A stretch of 64,000 nucleotides of DNA from contig NZ_CH724148.1 of NCBI RefSeq assembly GCF_000153225.1, forward strand, positions 2,002,842 through 2,066,841, written 5' to 3'. The stretch's first letter is position 1, and each line of letters opens with the position of its first letter. Source of the DNA: Polaribacter irgensii 23-P (GTDB taxonomy: Bacteria; Bacteroidota; Bacteroidia; Flavobacteriales; Flavobacteriaceae). The position numbers were made by a program, and so were the translations under genes. Shown one piece after another: positions 8,952-19,106 of this stretch. The notes under the pieces were generated by a model. It was not told where the DNA came from. It ran no database searches and was given only the letters and a program-made list of their open reading frames with translations.

Positions 8952-10043
8952 ATGAAAGCCGGAATTGTAGGATTACCAAACGTAGGAAAATCGACCTTAT
9001 TTAATTGTTTATCAAATGCAAAAGCACAAAGCGCAAATTTTCCCTTTTGTACGATAGAGCCTAATATTGGGGTTGTAAATGTGCCAGATAAGAGAATTGA
9101 GAAATTAGAGGAATTGGTAAAACCAGAACGTGTAATGCCTGCAACAGTAGAGATTGTAGATATTGCTGGTTTGGTAAAAGGAGCAAGTAAAGGAGAAGGA
9201 TTAGGCAATCAGTTTTTAGCAAATATTAGAGAGACCGATGCCATTCTGCATGTCATCAGATGTTTTGACAATGACAATATTATTCACGTAGATGAATCTG
9301 TAGATCCTGTTAGAGACAAAGAAACAATCGATATAGAATTACAATTAAAAGATTTAGAAACCGTTGAAAAAAGACTAGAACGCGTTAAGCGAACTGCAAA
9401 AACGGGAAATAAAGAGGCACAGGCAGAACTAATTGTTTTGTTAAAAATTGAGGAGACCTTGCTTAAGGGAATTTCTATAAGAGCTTTAAGTTTTAACGAA
9501 AAGGAGTTGGAGTTTGTGCAGTCATTGCAATTTATTACTGCCAAACCGGTATTGTATGTTTGTAATGTGGATGAGGATTCTGCAGTTACAGGAAATGATT
9601 ATGTGGAAAAAATAAGAGCCGCTGTAAAGGATGAAAATGCAGAGGTAATTGTATTAGCAGTCGGAACAGAGGCGGATATTACAGAGTTAGATGATTATGA
9701 AGAAAGACAAATGTTTCTTGCAGATATTGGCTTAGAAGAAGCAGGTGTGGCCCGTTTAGTGCGTTCTGCTTATAAATTATTAAATTTGCAAACCTATTTT
9801 ACAGCAGGTGTTAAAGAAGTAAGAGCATGGACGGTGCCCATTGGAGCAACTGCGCCACAGGCTGCAGGTGTTATTCATACGGACTTTGAAAAAGGATTTA
9901 TTAGAGCAGAAACAATTGCTTACCAGGATTACGTGACTTTTGGATCTGAAGCAAAAGTAAAAGAAGCAGGAAAAATGAGAGTAGAAGGCAAGGAATATGT
10001 TGTGAAAGATGGGGATGTGATGCACTTCCGTTTCAACGTATAA
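8952..10043 (+). CDS. ychF: Ribosome-binding GTPase/ATPase YchF
   Basis: YchF is a universally conserved Obg-related P-loop NTPase that prefers ATP and associates with ribosomes. The 363-residue length is normal. Visible are G1 GLPNVGKST (7-15), the [11 protein letters not shown] switch I region, [19 protein letters not shown] (G3), a coiled-coil insertion around 120-190, a YVCNVDE stretch in place of the G4 NKxD motif, and a C-terminal TGS domain ending in [12 protein letters not shown]. It is a single gene; the 110 bp downstream hold no clear element. Confidence 0.97.
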   Translation: MKAGIVGLPNVGKSTLFNCLSNAKAQSANFPFCTIEPNIGVVNVPDKRIEKLEELVKPERVMPATVEIVDIAGLVKGASKGEGLGNQFLANIRETDAILHVIRCFDNDNIIHVDESVDPVRDKETIDIELQLKDLETVEKRLERVKRTAKTGNKEAQAELIVLLKIEETLLKGISIRALSFNEKELEFVQSLQFITAKPVLYVCNVDEDSAVTGNDYVEKIRAAVKDENAEVIVLAVGTEADITELDDYEERQMFLADIGLEEAGVARLVRSAYKLLNLQTYFTAGVKEVRAWTVPIGATAPQAAGVIHTDFEKGFIRAETIAYQDYVTFGSEAKVKEAGKMRVEGKEYVVKDGDVMHFRFNV

Positions 10044-10153
10044 TCGAAGGTTTATTAGAACCTCTTTGCGAGCATTACCCGTTGCTACCGAAAGCTTTTT
10101 TGTAATAACCTTTGTGATTTAAATTGGCTACATATTTTTAAAGAAAATCAATT

Positions 10154-11341
10154 ATGAAAAACTTCTTGCTTTTTACAGTATTTATTTTTTTAACAATTTC
10201 TTGTAATAGCGTAAAAAACACTCAAGAAGCTATTAGTAACGGGAACTATGACGATGCGATTACTATTGCTGTTGAAAACTTAAAAAGGAACAAGACAAAA
10301 AAAAGAAATCAGCCTTATGTCCTCCTATTAGAAGAAGCTTTTAAAAAAGCAGCTGTAAAAGATTTGGCAAGAATTAATTTCTTAAAGAAGGAGAACAATC
10401 CAGAAAACATTGAAATTATTTTTTCCTTGTATGAGCAGTTGAAAAAAAGGCAAGAATTTTTAAAACCTTTATTACCACTTTACATTGTAAAAGTGAATAG
10501 AGCGGCCTTCTTTCAATTTACAAATTACGATGATGAAATTATTGCAAATAAGAATCAGTTAACAGATTACTTATATCAAAGTGCCGAAAAACTTTTTAGT
10601 AACAATAACAAATTTGATTATCGAACTGCATATAATAATTTAGAATACATCGATAAGATAAACCCGAACTTTAAGGAAGTCCGAAATTTAATGGAGGTAG
10701 CAAGAGAGAGTGGTTTAGATTTTGTTCTTGTATCCATGAAAAACGAAACTCAAAAAGTAATTCCTAAAAGATTAGAGGAAGATTTATTGAATTTTGATAC
10801 CTATGGATTGAATGATTTTTGGACTGTTTACCACGGTGTAAAAGACGTGAAAATAATCTACGATTTTGGATTAGAACTGAACCTAAGAAGTATTGAGGTT
10901 TCACCAGAACAAGTTCAAGAGAAGGAAATTATCAAAGAAAAAGAAGTAAAAGACGGGTTTTCATACCTTTTAGATGCAGACGGAAATCAGGTTTTAGATA
11001 AAAAAGGAAATAAAATTAAAGTAGATAAAATGGTGCCTGTCCGTTGTGAGTTGTATCAAATAACACAATTCAAATCTGCCAAAGTAATAGGTCAAGTAAA
11101 ATATGTAGACTTCAATACAAAGCAAAAGATACAGACATATCCAATTTCAAGTGCCTATGCTTTTGAACATGTATATGCTAGTTTTAAAGGAGATAAAAGA
11201 GCTTTAGAAACTCCCTATATGGATTTAATTAAATTACGTGTGGTGCTTTTTCCTACAAATGAACAAATGATTTATGATGCTGGTCAAGATTTAAAGCAGC
11301 GACTAAAAAGAATCATAATGCAGAATAAGTTTAGAAATTAA
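10154..11341 (+). CDS. Uncharacterised lipoprotein with helical repeats
   Basis: A 395-residue protein with a lipoprotein signal peptide: a hydrophobic stretch followed by the lipobox LTISC, cysteine near residue 17. Residues 25-170 are rich in Lys/Glu amphipathic helices that look TPR-like, beginning with GNYDDAITIAVENL. The C-terminal half has a beta-rich segment with a KEIIKEKEVKDG linker. I do not recognise the family beyond lipoprotein. It is a single gene ended by a strong bidirectional terminator. A role in the cell envelope is inferred from the signal peptide. Confidence 0.8.
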   Translation: MKNFLLFTVFIFLTISCNSVKNTQEAISNGNYDDAITIAVENLKRNKTKKRNQPYVLLLEEAFKKAAVKDLARINFLKKENNPENIEIIFSLYEQLKKRQEFLKPLLPLYIVKVNRAAFFQFTNYDDEIIANKNQLTDYLYQSAEKLFSNNNKFDYRTAYNNLEYIDKINPNFKEVRNLMEVARESGLDFVLVSMKNETQKVIPKRLEEDLLNFDTYGLNDFWTVYHGVKDVKIIYDFGLELNLRSIEVSPEQVQEKEIIKEKEVKDGFSYLLDADGNQVLDKKGNKIKVDKMVPVRCELYQITQFKSAKVIGQVKYVDFNTKQKIQTYPISSAYAFEHVYASFKGDKRALETPYMDLIKLRVVLFPTNEQMIYDAGQDLKQRLKRIIMQNKFRN

Positions 11342-11344
11342 ACC

Positions 11345-11379
11345 AATAAATCCCAAAGAATGTGCTTGGGATTTATTTT
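11345..11379. terminator. Bidirectional terminator between convergent genes
   Basis: A 12-bp inverted repeat (AATAAATCCCAA / TTGGGATTTATT) with a 9-base loop. It sits just after the lipoprotein stop and downstream of the convergent DoxX-like gene, with T/A-rich flanks on both sides. Confidence 0.75.
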
Positions 11380-11424
11380 GTTACGGCTATTTTTTTTACT
11401 TCATAAAAGAATCTTAAATATCTT

Positions 11425-11886
11425 TTATTTTGTGCTTTTACTTTTTGGTCTTGTAATTTCGCCACCAAGAACTAAGGCTGCTGAGATAATCATTAAATTT
11501 TTAATGATATATTGCCCCTCTAGAGTAGGTAAGAAAACATTATTCGATTGAAAAGTAACGTCCGTCAAAACAATTAAAGGCATAAACGTGCCTACCATTT
11601 GTAAAAACAAAAGTATAATTGCAATACGCGTTGTACTTTTAAAGAAAAAGAAAACACCGATAACAATTTCCCAGATACCAATAATTATCAGCCAAATTTC
11701 TGGAGAACCAAAAGGCAGCCATATTACAGTCGCTTTTAGCAAGCCTTCAGCAGAAGAGAGTCCCAGTGGCTTTAATATTCCGAACCAAATAAAGATTACA
11801 CCAAAAGATAGGCGAATAGAGGGTATGCTCGCACTTTTCATGATCTTTATAAATCGATTGTCTAATTTGTTAAGAAGCTCTTTCAT
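11425..11886 (-). CDS. DoxX-like small integral membrane protein
   Basis: The annotated start is the ATG at 11886 (MKELLNKLDNRF, 153 residues). The frame stays open upstream to 12027, but the added 47 residues look non-coding. Four hydrophobic segments are visible: LSFGVIFIWFGILK, WLIIIGIWEIVIGVFFF, IAIILLFLQMVGTFMPLIVL and IIKNLMIISAALVLG. The layout and the FGVIFIWFG..KP stretch resemble the DoxX/YkgB membrane family, which has been linked to quinone or redox chemistry. The function here is unknown. It lies downstream of the YdjM-like gene on the same strand. Confidence 0.7.
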   Translation of the reverse strand: MKELLNKLDNRFIKIMKSASIPSIRLSFGVIFIWFGILKPLGLSSAEGLLKATVIWLPFGSPEIWLIIIGIWEIVIGVFFFFKSTTRIAIILLFLQMVGTFMPLIVLTDVTFQSNNVFLPTLEGQYIIKNLMIISAALVLGGEITRPKSKSTK

Positions 11887-12044
11887 AATGGTGTGTAGCA
11901 CTTTAAACACTACATTTTTTTTAGTGAGTTGTTTTAAAATACAAGTGTATTTTATAGTTGTGGTAAGCCGTGTTTTTGGTGATTTATTTAAAAGTGCAAA
12001 TTTAACTGTTTTTGAGCATAATTGCACTAAAGAAAAGACTGATT

Positions 12045-13043
12045 TTAATTTCCTTTAATCCGAATCCACAAATCAGATAATAGCTGTATTCCTTCGAGTT
12101 TGTCTTTAGGAACTTCAATAAAAAAAGGGGTACCATTTGGAGTAACCTCAATTTTATATTTAAAAACGAAATTAGTAGCGTCTGCTGAACTACTCATGGT
12201 ACCAAAGCGCAAGTCATTAAAGTATAATTGATCTTCTTCTTTATTGATCGTATACCAACCTTTTGAAATGGCAATCATTCGTTGCATTTTTGGATGGTGG
12301 ACTAAATCCCCTAATAATTCATGATTTTTAGGGTGGCTTGAAAAAACAATAGGTTGGGAATCTAAAAAGGAGGTAAATCCAATTAAATAAGCATTTTCAG
12401 TATCCACGTTAGCGCTCCATAAAATACTATTTAGTGGGGTTGGTTTTGTATGCATCGACCTATAATCAATGTTTTTAAGCTTTAATGCCGTTGTAAATTT
12501 CTGATACGAAAATCCTTTCAAAATTAAAGTCAATATCAAATAAGCACTGCTGATTCCCAATCCTAAATTATTATAGAAGCGTCTTTTTTTTGCACCTTTT
12601 TTTTGACGCATCGCTAAAATAAGAAAGACGAGGAAGGGGAGTGTGTACAAAGGATCGATTACAAAGATGTTTTTAAAAGCCAACCGGAGGTCTAAAGGCC
12701 AAAAAAGTTGCGTTCCCCAGGTAGTCTGCGCGTCTAAGATTGGGTGTGTTACAAACGTCCAAAAGAAAAGCCAAGACCAATCTTTGATGTTTTTATAGGC
12801 TTCAAAACGGGTAATTATAAATGCTAAAATAGGTGCAAAAAGTACTGAAAAAAAGATAGAATGCGTAAACCCTCTGTGTGTTTCTAGCGCAGTAACGGTG
12901 TCTGTAAAAAATGATGAAAATACATCTAAGTCTGGAATAGTTCCAGCAATAGCGCCATACAACATGGCTTTATTACCAATTTTCTTTCCTAAAACAGCTT
13001 CTCCAACCGCAGCACCTAAAATTATTTGGGTTAATGAGTCCAA
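12045..13043 (-). CDS. YdjM-like membrane-bound metal-dependent hydrolase
   Basis: This 332-residue protein belongs to the YdjM/DUF457 family of inner-membrane predicted metal-dependent hydrolases. The family motifs HRGFTHS and THPILDAQTTWGTQ carry the predicted metal-binding His and Asp residues, and GTIPDLD near residue 40 completes the site. Several transmembrane segments lie in the first 180 residues, followed by a soluble C-terminal domain of about 150 residues. The substrate is not known. It is followed downstream by the DoxX-like gene and preceded by the extended SDR, all on the minus strand. Confidence 0.88.
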   Translation of the reverse strand: MDSLTQIILGAAVGEAVLGKKIGNKAMLYGAIAGTIPDLDVFSSFFTDTVTALETHRGFTHSIFFSVLFAPILAFIITRFEAYKNIKDWSWLFFWTFVTHPILDAQTTWGTQLFWPLDLRLAFKNIFVIDPLYTLPFLVFLILAMRQKKGAKKRRFYNNLGLGISSAYLILTLILKGFSYQKFTTALKLKNIDYRSMHTKPTPLNSILWSANVDTENAYLIGFTSFLDSQPIVFSSHPKNHELLGDLVHHPKMQRMIAISKGWYTINKEEDQLYFNDLRFGTMSSSADATNFVFKYKIEVTPNGTPFFIEVPKDKLEGIQLLSDLWIRIKGN

Positions 13044-13061
13044 TGCGTATTTTTATGTTTA

Positions 13062-14177
13062 TTAATAACTTTTTCTAAATTTTTTTTCAACGGAAAAACG
13101 GATCAAGTTCATGAAATTTTTGTGTACTCCAAGGGTTGTATCCAAATTTAAATAACTGCTAAATTTCAAAACCTGATCTGATTCGAATTGTAAATCGGGA
13201 ACAGAAATGTACTTTTCAAAAAGACTGCCTATCGTTTTATAATACAGCTGCTCAAAAGAATTTAAGTGTGTAGGTTTTTCTGAGACATATTCATATCGTT
13301 GCACATTGAAAGAATCCAAGACGGCTCCTACATACTCTTTATGGAGAATTTGAGTTGGGTTTACAATATTAAATTCTTGGATTTTTGGGTTTAAAAAAGC
13401 GTGTAGGATCGCTTTGGCAACAAAGTCTACAGGAACAATATTCAATCCACTTTTTGTATCTATCCAAATTCTGAAGCGTTCCTTTGATTTATGTGCATAC
13501 TTCTCTAAAAACATTGCCCAAGAATAGAAGACGTCAAATTTCGGTGTTTCAAAGAACGGAGCATCTAGCAGGCGTCCACAAATGATGCTAGGTCTTAAAA
13601 TTTGAGAAGTAATTTTTTTTTGTTTGCAAATCTCTTTTACATACAATTCACTTTCATATTTTGATTGCTCATAAGGATTTCTAAAATTATCAACTACACA
13701 GTTTTCGATGGCCTCTCCTACTTTTTCAGGCTGAATACCAAAGGAGTATGCCGTACTTATGTATATAAAACGATTTACTTTTTGCGGTAAATTGTCTAAA
13801 AGTCTTTTTGTTACTAAATAGTTCTGGGTGTGTACTTTATCTTTAGAGTCCAATGTGTGCAGTAAACTAGTGGATCCAGCACAGTGAATTACTGTATCGA
13901 AATCATGTAATTCTAAAGTCTTTTTATCAAGTGTGTCGAGATCACTAGAAATTACTGTGATTTTTTCTAAGCAATTGGCAAGTGTGAAAGCGTTTAAGTA
14001 TGCTGGGCGCGAAGGAGCTTCTAAAATAGCGATCAAGCGTTGTTGTGCAGATTTTTCATGATCGCGAATGACGACGAAAAGATGTGCTACCGTTTTATCA
14101 ATAAGAGCGGTGTGCAACCATTCAAATAGAATATGACTTCCAACGATTCCCGTGCCACCTGTTAATAGACAATTCAT
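13062..14177 (-). CDS. Extended SDR, thioester-reductase-like NAD(P)-dependent oxidoreductase
   Basis: This 371-residue protein has an N-terminal Rossmann fold with TGGTGIVGSH (6-15) and the SDR pair YISTAYSFG and YEQSKYESE, where Tyr and Lys act in catalysis. The region VIHCAGSTSLL and the C-terminal domain match the NAD-binding_4 (male sterility, thioester reductase) type of extended SDR, which reduces acyl thioesters or modifies sugar nucleotides. There is no carrier-protein or adenylation domain nearby, so the substrate is open. Its stop lies 18 bp before the YdjM-like gene. Confidence 0.8.
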   Translation of the reverse strand: MNCLLTGGTGIVGSHILFEWLHTALIDKTVAHLFVVIRDHEKSAQQRLIAILEAPSRPAYLNAFTLANCLEKITVISSDLDTLDKKTLELHDFDTVIHCAGSTSLLHTLDSKDKVHTQNYLVTKRLLDNLPQKVNRFIYISTAYSFGIQPEKVGEAIENCVVDNFRNPYEQSKYESELYVKEICKQKKITSQILRPSIICGRLLDAPFFETPKFDVFYSWAMFLEKYAHKSKERFRIWIDTKSGLNIVPVDFVAKAILHAFLNPKIQEFNIVNPTQILHKEYVGAVLDSFNVQRYEYVSEKPTHLNSFEQLYYKTIGSLFEKYISVPDLQFESDQVLKFSSYLNLDTTLGVHKNFMNLIRFSVEKKFRKSY

Positions 14178-14349
14178 GATTTTTTTTGTAATATTTGGTA
14201 GGTTATTTTTAAACTAAAGATGTCTGCATACGAGACTAAAACCTTAGAATTTTGTTTCAGTATTGCCAAATCTATAAAATTCGTTTGGAGATACTCATGC
14301 GCCTTTGTATTCAAATTAATTGGCTATTTATTTTGTGAACTCCAAAGCT

Positions 14350-15435
14350 TTATCCTTTGTAAAAAGGGAGCTTTATAAGCGTTGCAGGAATTGCTTTCTT
14401 TCGTACTTGAATATAAATTTTAGCGCCCACTTTTGCAAATGTAGTAGGCACATAGCCCATTCCAATTCCTTTTTGTAAACATGGGCTCATAGTACCAGAA
14501 GTAACGGTTCCAATAGGATTGTCATTTTCATCTACAATGGTATACCCCTGTCTTGGAATGCCTCTCTCATCCAATTCAAATGCTACGAGTTTTCGAGAAG
14601 GTTTTTGTGCTTTCTCCTTTGCCAATGCGCTTGCATTAATAAAGTCTTTAGTAAACTTGGTAATCCAGCCTAAACCCGCTTCCATTGGAGATGTGCTGTC
14701 GTCAATATCATTGCCATACAAGCAATACCCCATTTCTAAACGCAAGGTATCTCTTGCTGCTAAACCGATAGGTTTAACGCCAAACGACGCACCAGCTTTA
14801 AATACTGCATTCCAAATGTGTGTAGCATTCTCATTTTTACAGTAAATTTCAAACCCACCTGCTCCAGTATATCCTGTTGCTGAAATAATTACATCTTCTA
14901 CCCCTGCAAAATTTCCAATTTTAAACTTGTAAAAAGGAATTTCTGACAAGTTTAGTGTAGCGAGTGATTGCATCGCTGCAATTGCTTTGGGGCCTTGGAT
15001 AGCCAATAGTGAATAATTGTCAGACACATCTTTTAAATCAGCATGAAAGTCTTTATTGTAGGTAGAAATCCAGTTCCAATCCTTTTCTATATTTGAAGCA
15101 TTTACGACGAGTAAATATTCGTTTTCTTGCAGTCTATAGCATAGTAAATCATCTACAATACCATCGTCTTCATTCGGAAAACAACTGTATTGCGCGTCGC
15201 CAATTTCTAGTTTTGAAGCATCGTTAGACATTACTTTTTGAAGTAGCGCAAGTGCTTGCGCTCCGCTGACTAAAAACTCTCCCATGTGACTTACATCAAA
15301 TACACCAAGAGCTTCTCGAACCGTTAAATGCTCTGCGGTAACTCCTTCATATTGCACTGGCATATTGTATCCAGCAAAAGGAACCATTTTAGCACCTAGT
15401 TTCTCGTGAATTGAATGTAAAGCAATGTTTTTCAT
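14350..15435 (-). CDS. gcvT: Glycine cleavage system T protein (aminomethyltransferase)
   Basis: GcvT moves the methylene group from lipoyl-bound aminomethyl (H protein) to tetrahydrofolate and releases ammonia. The chosen start is the ATG at 15435 ([14 protein letters not shown], 361 residues), matching the family N-terminus; the frame runs open to 15492 but the extra 19 residues do not fit. Motifs are [16 protein letters not shown], the [13 protein letters not shown] segment, and LGWITKF. It stands alone here, without gcvH or gcvP. The 172 bp to the SDR gene show no feature I can name. Confidence 0.96.
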   Translation of the reverse strand: MKNIALHSIHEKLGAKMVPFAGYNMPVQYEGVTAEHLTVREALGVFDVSHMGEFLVSGAQALALLQKVMSNDASKLEIGDAQYSCFPNEDDGIVDDLLCYRLQENEYLLVVNASNIEKDWNWISTYNKDFHADLKDVSDNYSLLAIQGPKAIAAMQSLATLNLSEIPFYKFKIGNFAGVEDVIISATGYTGAGGFEIYCKNENATHIWNAVFKAGASFGVKPIGLAARDTLRLEMGYCLYGNDIDDSTSPMEAGLGWITKFTKDFINASALAKEKAQKPSRKLVAFELDERGIPRQGYTIVDENDNPIGTVTSGTMSPCLQKGIGMGYVPTTFAKVGAKIYIQVRKKAIPATLIKLPFYKG

Positions 15436-15566
15436 GGATATATTTCTTAGAATTTCGGCTAAAATATTGAAAAATTCGCAATAAGCACGCACTAATATTC
15501 TGTTAATATTTATAAGTTGAAAATAATTAATACTACATTTGAATTAGTATTAATAAATCAATTGCT

Positions 15567-17195
15567 ATGCGGATTTTTAAATTTCTTATTGTTGCTCTTG
15601 TAATGCACAGTGCAAGTAGTTTTTCTCAGATACCTTCAGATTTCCTTTCAAAAGAGTTTCACAAAGACAGACGCGCTGCTTTGCGAGAAAAAATGCCCGC
15701 AAATTCTGTTGCGATTATATTTGCAAATTCAGTACGAAATAGGGCAAATGACGTAGATTACGTTTTTCATCAAGACCCTAACTTTTACTACCTAACAGGG
15801 TATCGTGAGCCAAATGCAGTTTTAGTTTTATTCTCCGAGACTCAAATAGAGAGCGAAGAGACTTCGTATGATGAAATTTTATATGTACAAAAGCGTGATG
15901 TAAAAGCAGAGCAGTGGAATGGAAAGCGTTTGGGAGTTGCGGGAGCGAAAAAAACGTTAGGTTTTGACGTGGCATTAAATGCGGAAGATTTTGTAAAATC
16001 AGATATTAATTTTAAAAAGTTTGATCGAATTTTTATTGAAAAATTTGAGAATGATTATAGAAATTCCTCTAAGAATAGCGCAGAAATATATGATTTGGTG
16101 TTTTCTTTTAAAGAGAAGGCGGGATACAATCCCAAAAACTTTTTATCACCGATAAAAAAACAGATCTATGAATTGGTAAGAGCTACGTCGATAGAAAACA
16201 CTGCGAATGTTGCGCAAATAATAGGCAGAGCCCTTGTATATGATCCCTCTTTAAGTGGTGATAAAGATTTGATGCAATTTAAAGAGGCTACAGATGCTAA
16301 ATTAAAAAAAGAATTGCAAAAACGAATAGTGCTAAAATTAGAAGCGAAAACAAATATTGATATTGGTTTTTTAGCCAAAAACATGGCAACTTTAAGAGAA
16401 GTAAAGGCTGCTGAAGAGCTGGTTCTTTTAACGAAAGCCGTTCGGATTTCAGCAATAGGACAAATAGAAGTGATGAAGGCCATGAAGCCACACATGTCTG
16501 AAACTGAATTGCAAGGAATACACGAATTTGTTTACAAGAAATACGGTGCGGAATATGAAGGCTATCCTTCCATTGTCGGTGCAGGAAATAATGGTTGTAT
16601 TTTACATTATATCGAGAACAATAAAACCAATATCGGAAATGAGCTTGTTTTAATGGATTTAGGAGCAGAGTACCGGGGGTATACTGCCGATGTGACGCGA
16701 ACAATACCTGCAAATGGAACGTTTACAGACGAGCAAAAAGAGATTTATAACCTTGTGTATAATGCACAAGAAGCTGGAATTTCCCTATATACTGTTGGAG
16801 AAAGTATGGCAGCACCCAATCAAGCAGCTCGAAAAATAATTAATGCAGGCCTATTAACCTTAGGAATTATAAAAAGTTTGGATGAAAAACATCCTTATTT
16901 TCCACACGGTACCTCTCATCATATTGGTTTAGATGTGCACGATCCCGGAAATTACGGTAATTTTGAAGAAAATATGGTAGTAACGATGGAACCTGGTGTT
17001 TATATTCCAATAGGAAGTGCTTGTGATGAAAAGTGGTGGGGTATCGGAATCCGTATTGAAGATGATATTTTAGTTACTAAAAAGGATCCAGTTAATTTGT
17101 CTGGAGAGGCCCCGAGAACAGTAAAAGCAATCGAAGAGATGATGGCTAAAAAATCGGTTTTAGATGCATTTATATTACCAGACTTAGATAAATAA
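15567..17195 (+). CDS. Secreted Xaa-Pro aminopeptidase (M24B)
   Basis: A 542-residue aminopeptidase P that removes N-terminal residues before proline. A signal peptide (MRIFKFLIVALVMHSASSFS) points to export, presumably to the periplasm. The N-terminal creatinase-like domain covers about 30-240. The M24 domain has all five metal ligands: two Asp in MDLGAEYRGYTADVTRT, His in HGTSHHIGLDVHD, and Glu in TMEPGVYIP and GIRIEDDI. A TACATTTG box at 15534-15541 may be its -7 element, but the TTG partner is too close. It overlaps the next gene by one base. Confidence 0.93.
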   Translation: MRIFKFLIVALVMHSASSFSQIPSDFLSKEFHKDRRAALREKMPANSVAIIFANSVRNRANDVDYVFHQDPNFYYLTGYREPNAVLVLFSETQIESEETSYDEILYVQKRDVKAEQWNGKRLGVAGAKKTLGFDVALNAEDFVKSDINFKKFDRIFIEKFENDYRNSSKNSAEIYDLVFSFKEKAGYNPKNFLSPIKKQIYELVRATSIENTANVAQIIGRALVYDPSLSGDKDLMQFKEATDAKLKKELQKRIVLKLEAKTNIDIGFLAKNMATLREVKAAEELVLLTKAVRISAIGQIEVMKAMKPHMSETELQGIHEFVYKKYGAEYEGYPSIVGAGNNGCILHYIENNKTNIGNELVLMDLGAEYRGYTADVTRTIPANGTFTDEQKEIYNLVYNAQEAGISLYTVGESMAAPNQAARKIINAGLLTLGIIKSLDEKHPYFPHGTSHHIGLDVHDPGNYGNFEENMVVTMEPGVYIPIGSACDEKWWGIGIRIEDDILVTKKDPVNLSGEAPRTVKAIEEMMAKKSVLDAFILPDLDK

Positions 17196-17863
17196 TGGGT
17201 AAAACAGCAATTGTATTGGGAGCAACGGGGCTAACTGGAGGCATTCTTTTAGAACATTTAATTGCCGACAGTTCTTACGATAAAATTAAATTATTTTCTC
17301 GAAGTTCTGTGGGATCAACTTCTAAAAAAGTAGAAGAGTATCTTGTCGATATGTTGCAGTTAGAATTGCACAGCGTGCAATTTACGGGAGACGAAGTTTT
17401 TTGTTGTATCGGCACTACCGCAACGAAAACGCCAGATAAAAAAAGATATAAATTGATTGATTACGGGATTCCCGTAAGTGCTGCAAAGCTTGCCAAACAG
17501 AATGGCATTCAAACCTTTATCGTGTTGTCCTCTATGGGGGCAGATAGTAAGAGCACCGTTTTTTATAGCAAAACAAAGGGGGAGATGGAGCGTGATGTAC
17601 TGCTGCAAAATGTGCGACATACTTTTATTTTAAGACCCTCTTTAATTGGCGGACATCGAAATGAGCATCGTTTAGGTGAAAAAATTGGAAAAGTAGCGAT
17701 GGGGTTATTAAATCCCTTTCTTACTGGGGAGTTTAAAAAGTACCGTATTATCCATCCAGATAAAATAGTAAAATGCATGAAAATAGTCGCAAGAAATACA
17801 GCACATGACGTATTTTTAGATTCACATAAAATTTTAACAATAGCAAATTCTTCAGTATTATGA
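17195..17863 (+). CDS. NAD(P)H-binding short-chain oxidoreductase (TIP30-like atypical SDR)
   Basis: A 222-residue atypical SDR with the N-terminal dinucleotide-binding motif [10 protein letters not shown] (8-17), a VFCCIGTT segment and YSKTKGEME, which provides the Tyr-x-x-x-Lys pair. Similar small proteins are annotated NAD(P)H-binding or HTATIP2/TIP30-like, and their substrates are unknown. Its ATG overlaps the stop of the aminopeptidase gene, and its own stop overlaps the next start (ATGA). The three genes are therefore translationally coupled. Confidence 0.85.
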   Translation: MGKTAIVLGATGLTGGILLEHLIADSSYDKIKLFSRSSVGSTSKKVEEYLVDMLQLELHSVQFTGDEVFCCIGTTATKTPDKKRYKLIDYGIPVSAAKLAKQNGIQTFIVLSSMGADSKSTVFYSKTKGEMERDVLLQNVRHTFILRPSLIGGHRNEHRLGEKIGKVAMGLLNPFLTGEFKKYRIIHPDKIVKCMKIVARNTAHDVFLDSHKILTIANSSVL

Positions 17864-18081
17864 GTGGACAACAAGTAAATAATCCATTACATGGAATAAA
17901 GTTAGCAACCATGTTAGAACAATTATTTCGTGAATATGGGTGGGAAGAATTAGGAGATACTTTAAATATCAATGCGTTTAAAAATAATCCTACCTACAAA
18001 TCGAGCTTAAAATTTCTTAGAACTACGCCTTGGGCAAGAGAAAAAGTAGAGAATTTTTACTTAAAAAACATGATAGATTAA
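17860..18081 (+). CDS. VF530/DUF2132-like small DNA-binding protein
   Basis: A 73-residue helical protein of the DUF2132 (VF530) family. The motifs [32 protein letters not shown] and [10 protein letters not shown] are characteristic. The family has been described as DNA-binding on structural grounds; the role in the cell is unknown. It starts inside the stop of the SDR gene (ATGA overlap). Its TAA stop overlaps the reverse-strand TAA of the convergent sterol desaturase-like gene within one TTAA tetranucleotide. Confidence 0.88.
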   Translation: MSGQQVNNPLHGIKLATMLEQLFREYGWEELGDTLNINAFKNNPTYKSSLKFLRTTPWAREKVENFYLKNMID

Positions 18082-18998
18082 AAGTCGCGTTTTCTTTGTT
18101 GCTTTATCGTTTGTGTACTTCCGTCATGACTCCATCCCGGTGCTGCAAAAGCATACTTAAATTTGTGATACCAGTTGGTAGATTTTTTCATATCTCGCCA
18201 GATATCTTTGTATTCATGTGTTAAAATTGTTAGAGGATTGTTGGAATCTGGTGCGTGTGTGACTCCATATTTTATTTCAATAGTTTCATCAAGTTCTTTC
18301 CAAGTTCCAAAAATCCGATCAAAAATATTTAGAAATCCGCCATGGTTTTTATCCATGTATGCCGCGTTCTGAGCATGATGCACTTGATGCATGGTGTGGG
18401 TGTTCATTATTTTTTCTATAAAACCTAATTTCGGTACGTATACTGTATGCAATTGAAATTGCCACAAAGCTTCAATTCCAAGACAAACGACTAACATTTC
18501 AGGAGGAAAACCAATCGCTGGAATCCACATGTAAAAAAAAGGTTTGTACAATACGGTAAACCAACCATTTCTTACAGCGGTCCCTAGATTAAAATTTTGA
18601 GAAGAGTGATGCACTACATGGGCAGCCCAAAGAAAACGAATATTATGGTTTTGACGATGGAACCAATAGTAACTAAAGTCGTCTAAAAACTGACATGAAA
18701 GCCAAATGTACCAAGCATACCCAAAAGATTCATATCCCATAATATTCATGCGAATTCCACCAACGATCGGATTGAAAAATTCATAAACAAAGTTAAAAAG
18801 GACAATAGCGGCGATGGTTTTTGTCAAAGGAGCTAAAATTGCTGAACCAATACCCATGGTCATGCTTGCGGCGAAATCTTTCCAGAAGTATAGCTGTTTT
18901 TTTTTAGCTTTTTTAGAATGCTTACTGTAGGCTAATTCTACTAAAATAAGACCTAAAAAACAGGGAACACCATATACAAGTGGGTTTGTAAAATCCAT
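18078..18998 (-). CDS. Sterol desaturase/fatty acid hydroxylase family protein
   Basis: A 306-residue membrane di-iron oxygenase. It has hydrophobic segments in the first 130 residues and the histidine boxes HRQNH, HVVHH and HTMHQVHH needed to bind two irons. Family members hydroxylate or desaturate lipids such as sterols, carotenoids and fatty acids. In flavobacteria a carotenoid or sphingolipid substrate is plausible, but nothing nearby supports a choice. It ends convergently with the VF530-like gene, sharing TTAA. No gene of related function is adjacent. Confidence 0.85.
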   Translation of the reverse strand: MDFTNPLVYGVPCFLGLILVELAYSKHSKKAKKKQLYFWKDFAASMTMGIGSAILAPLTKTIAAIVLFNFVYEFFNPIVGGIRMNIMGYESFGYAWYIWLSCQFLDDFSYYWFHRQNHNIRFLWAAHVVHHSSQNFNLGTAVRNGWFTVLYKPFFYMWIPAIGFPPEMLVVCLGIEALWQFQLHTVYVPKLGFIEKIMNTHTMHQVHHAQNAAYMDKNHGGFLNIFDRIFGTWKELDETIEIKYGVTHAPDSNNPLTILTHEYKDIWRDMKKSTNWYHKFKYAFAAPGWSHDGSTQTIKQQRKRDF

Positions 18999-19106
18999 GA
19001 ATGCGTACGCTTTAAATTTGCACTAATGTAAGATAATAATTTAGGGAATTTTAAATTTTAAGAGATGAGTTTGCGGAACAAAAGTTTCTGAGGTTTTATA
19101 AATAAA

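Noticed and set aside
10044..10153. Possible terminator after ychF
   Set aside because: Short AGGTT/AACCT and AGC/GCT repeats are present, but no stem is long enough with a T run to call it.
11887..12027. N-terminal extension of the DoxX-like protein
   Set aside because: The 47 extra residues are basic, lack family resemblance and overlap the usual intergenic spacing; the ATG at 11886 fits better.
14178..14349. A gene or regulatory RNA between the SDR gene and gcvT
   Set aside because: No frame, hairpin or recognised motif; A/T-rich spacer only.
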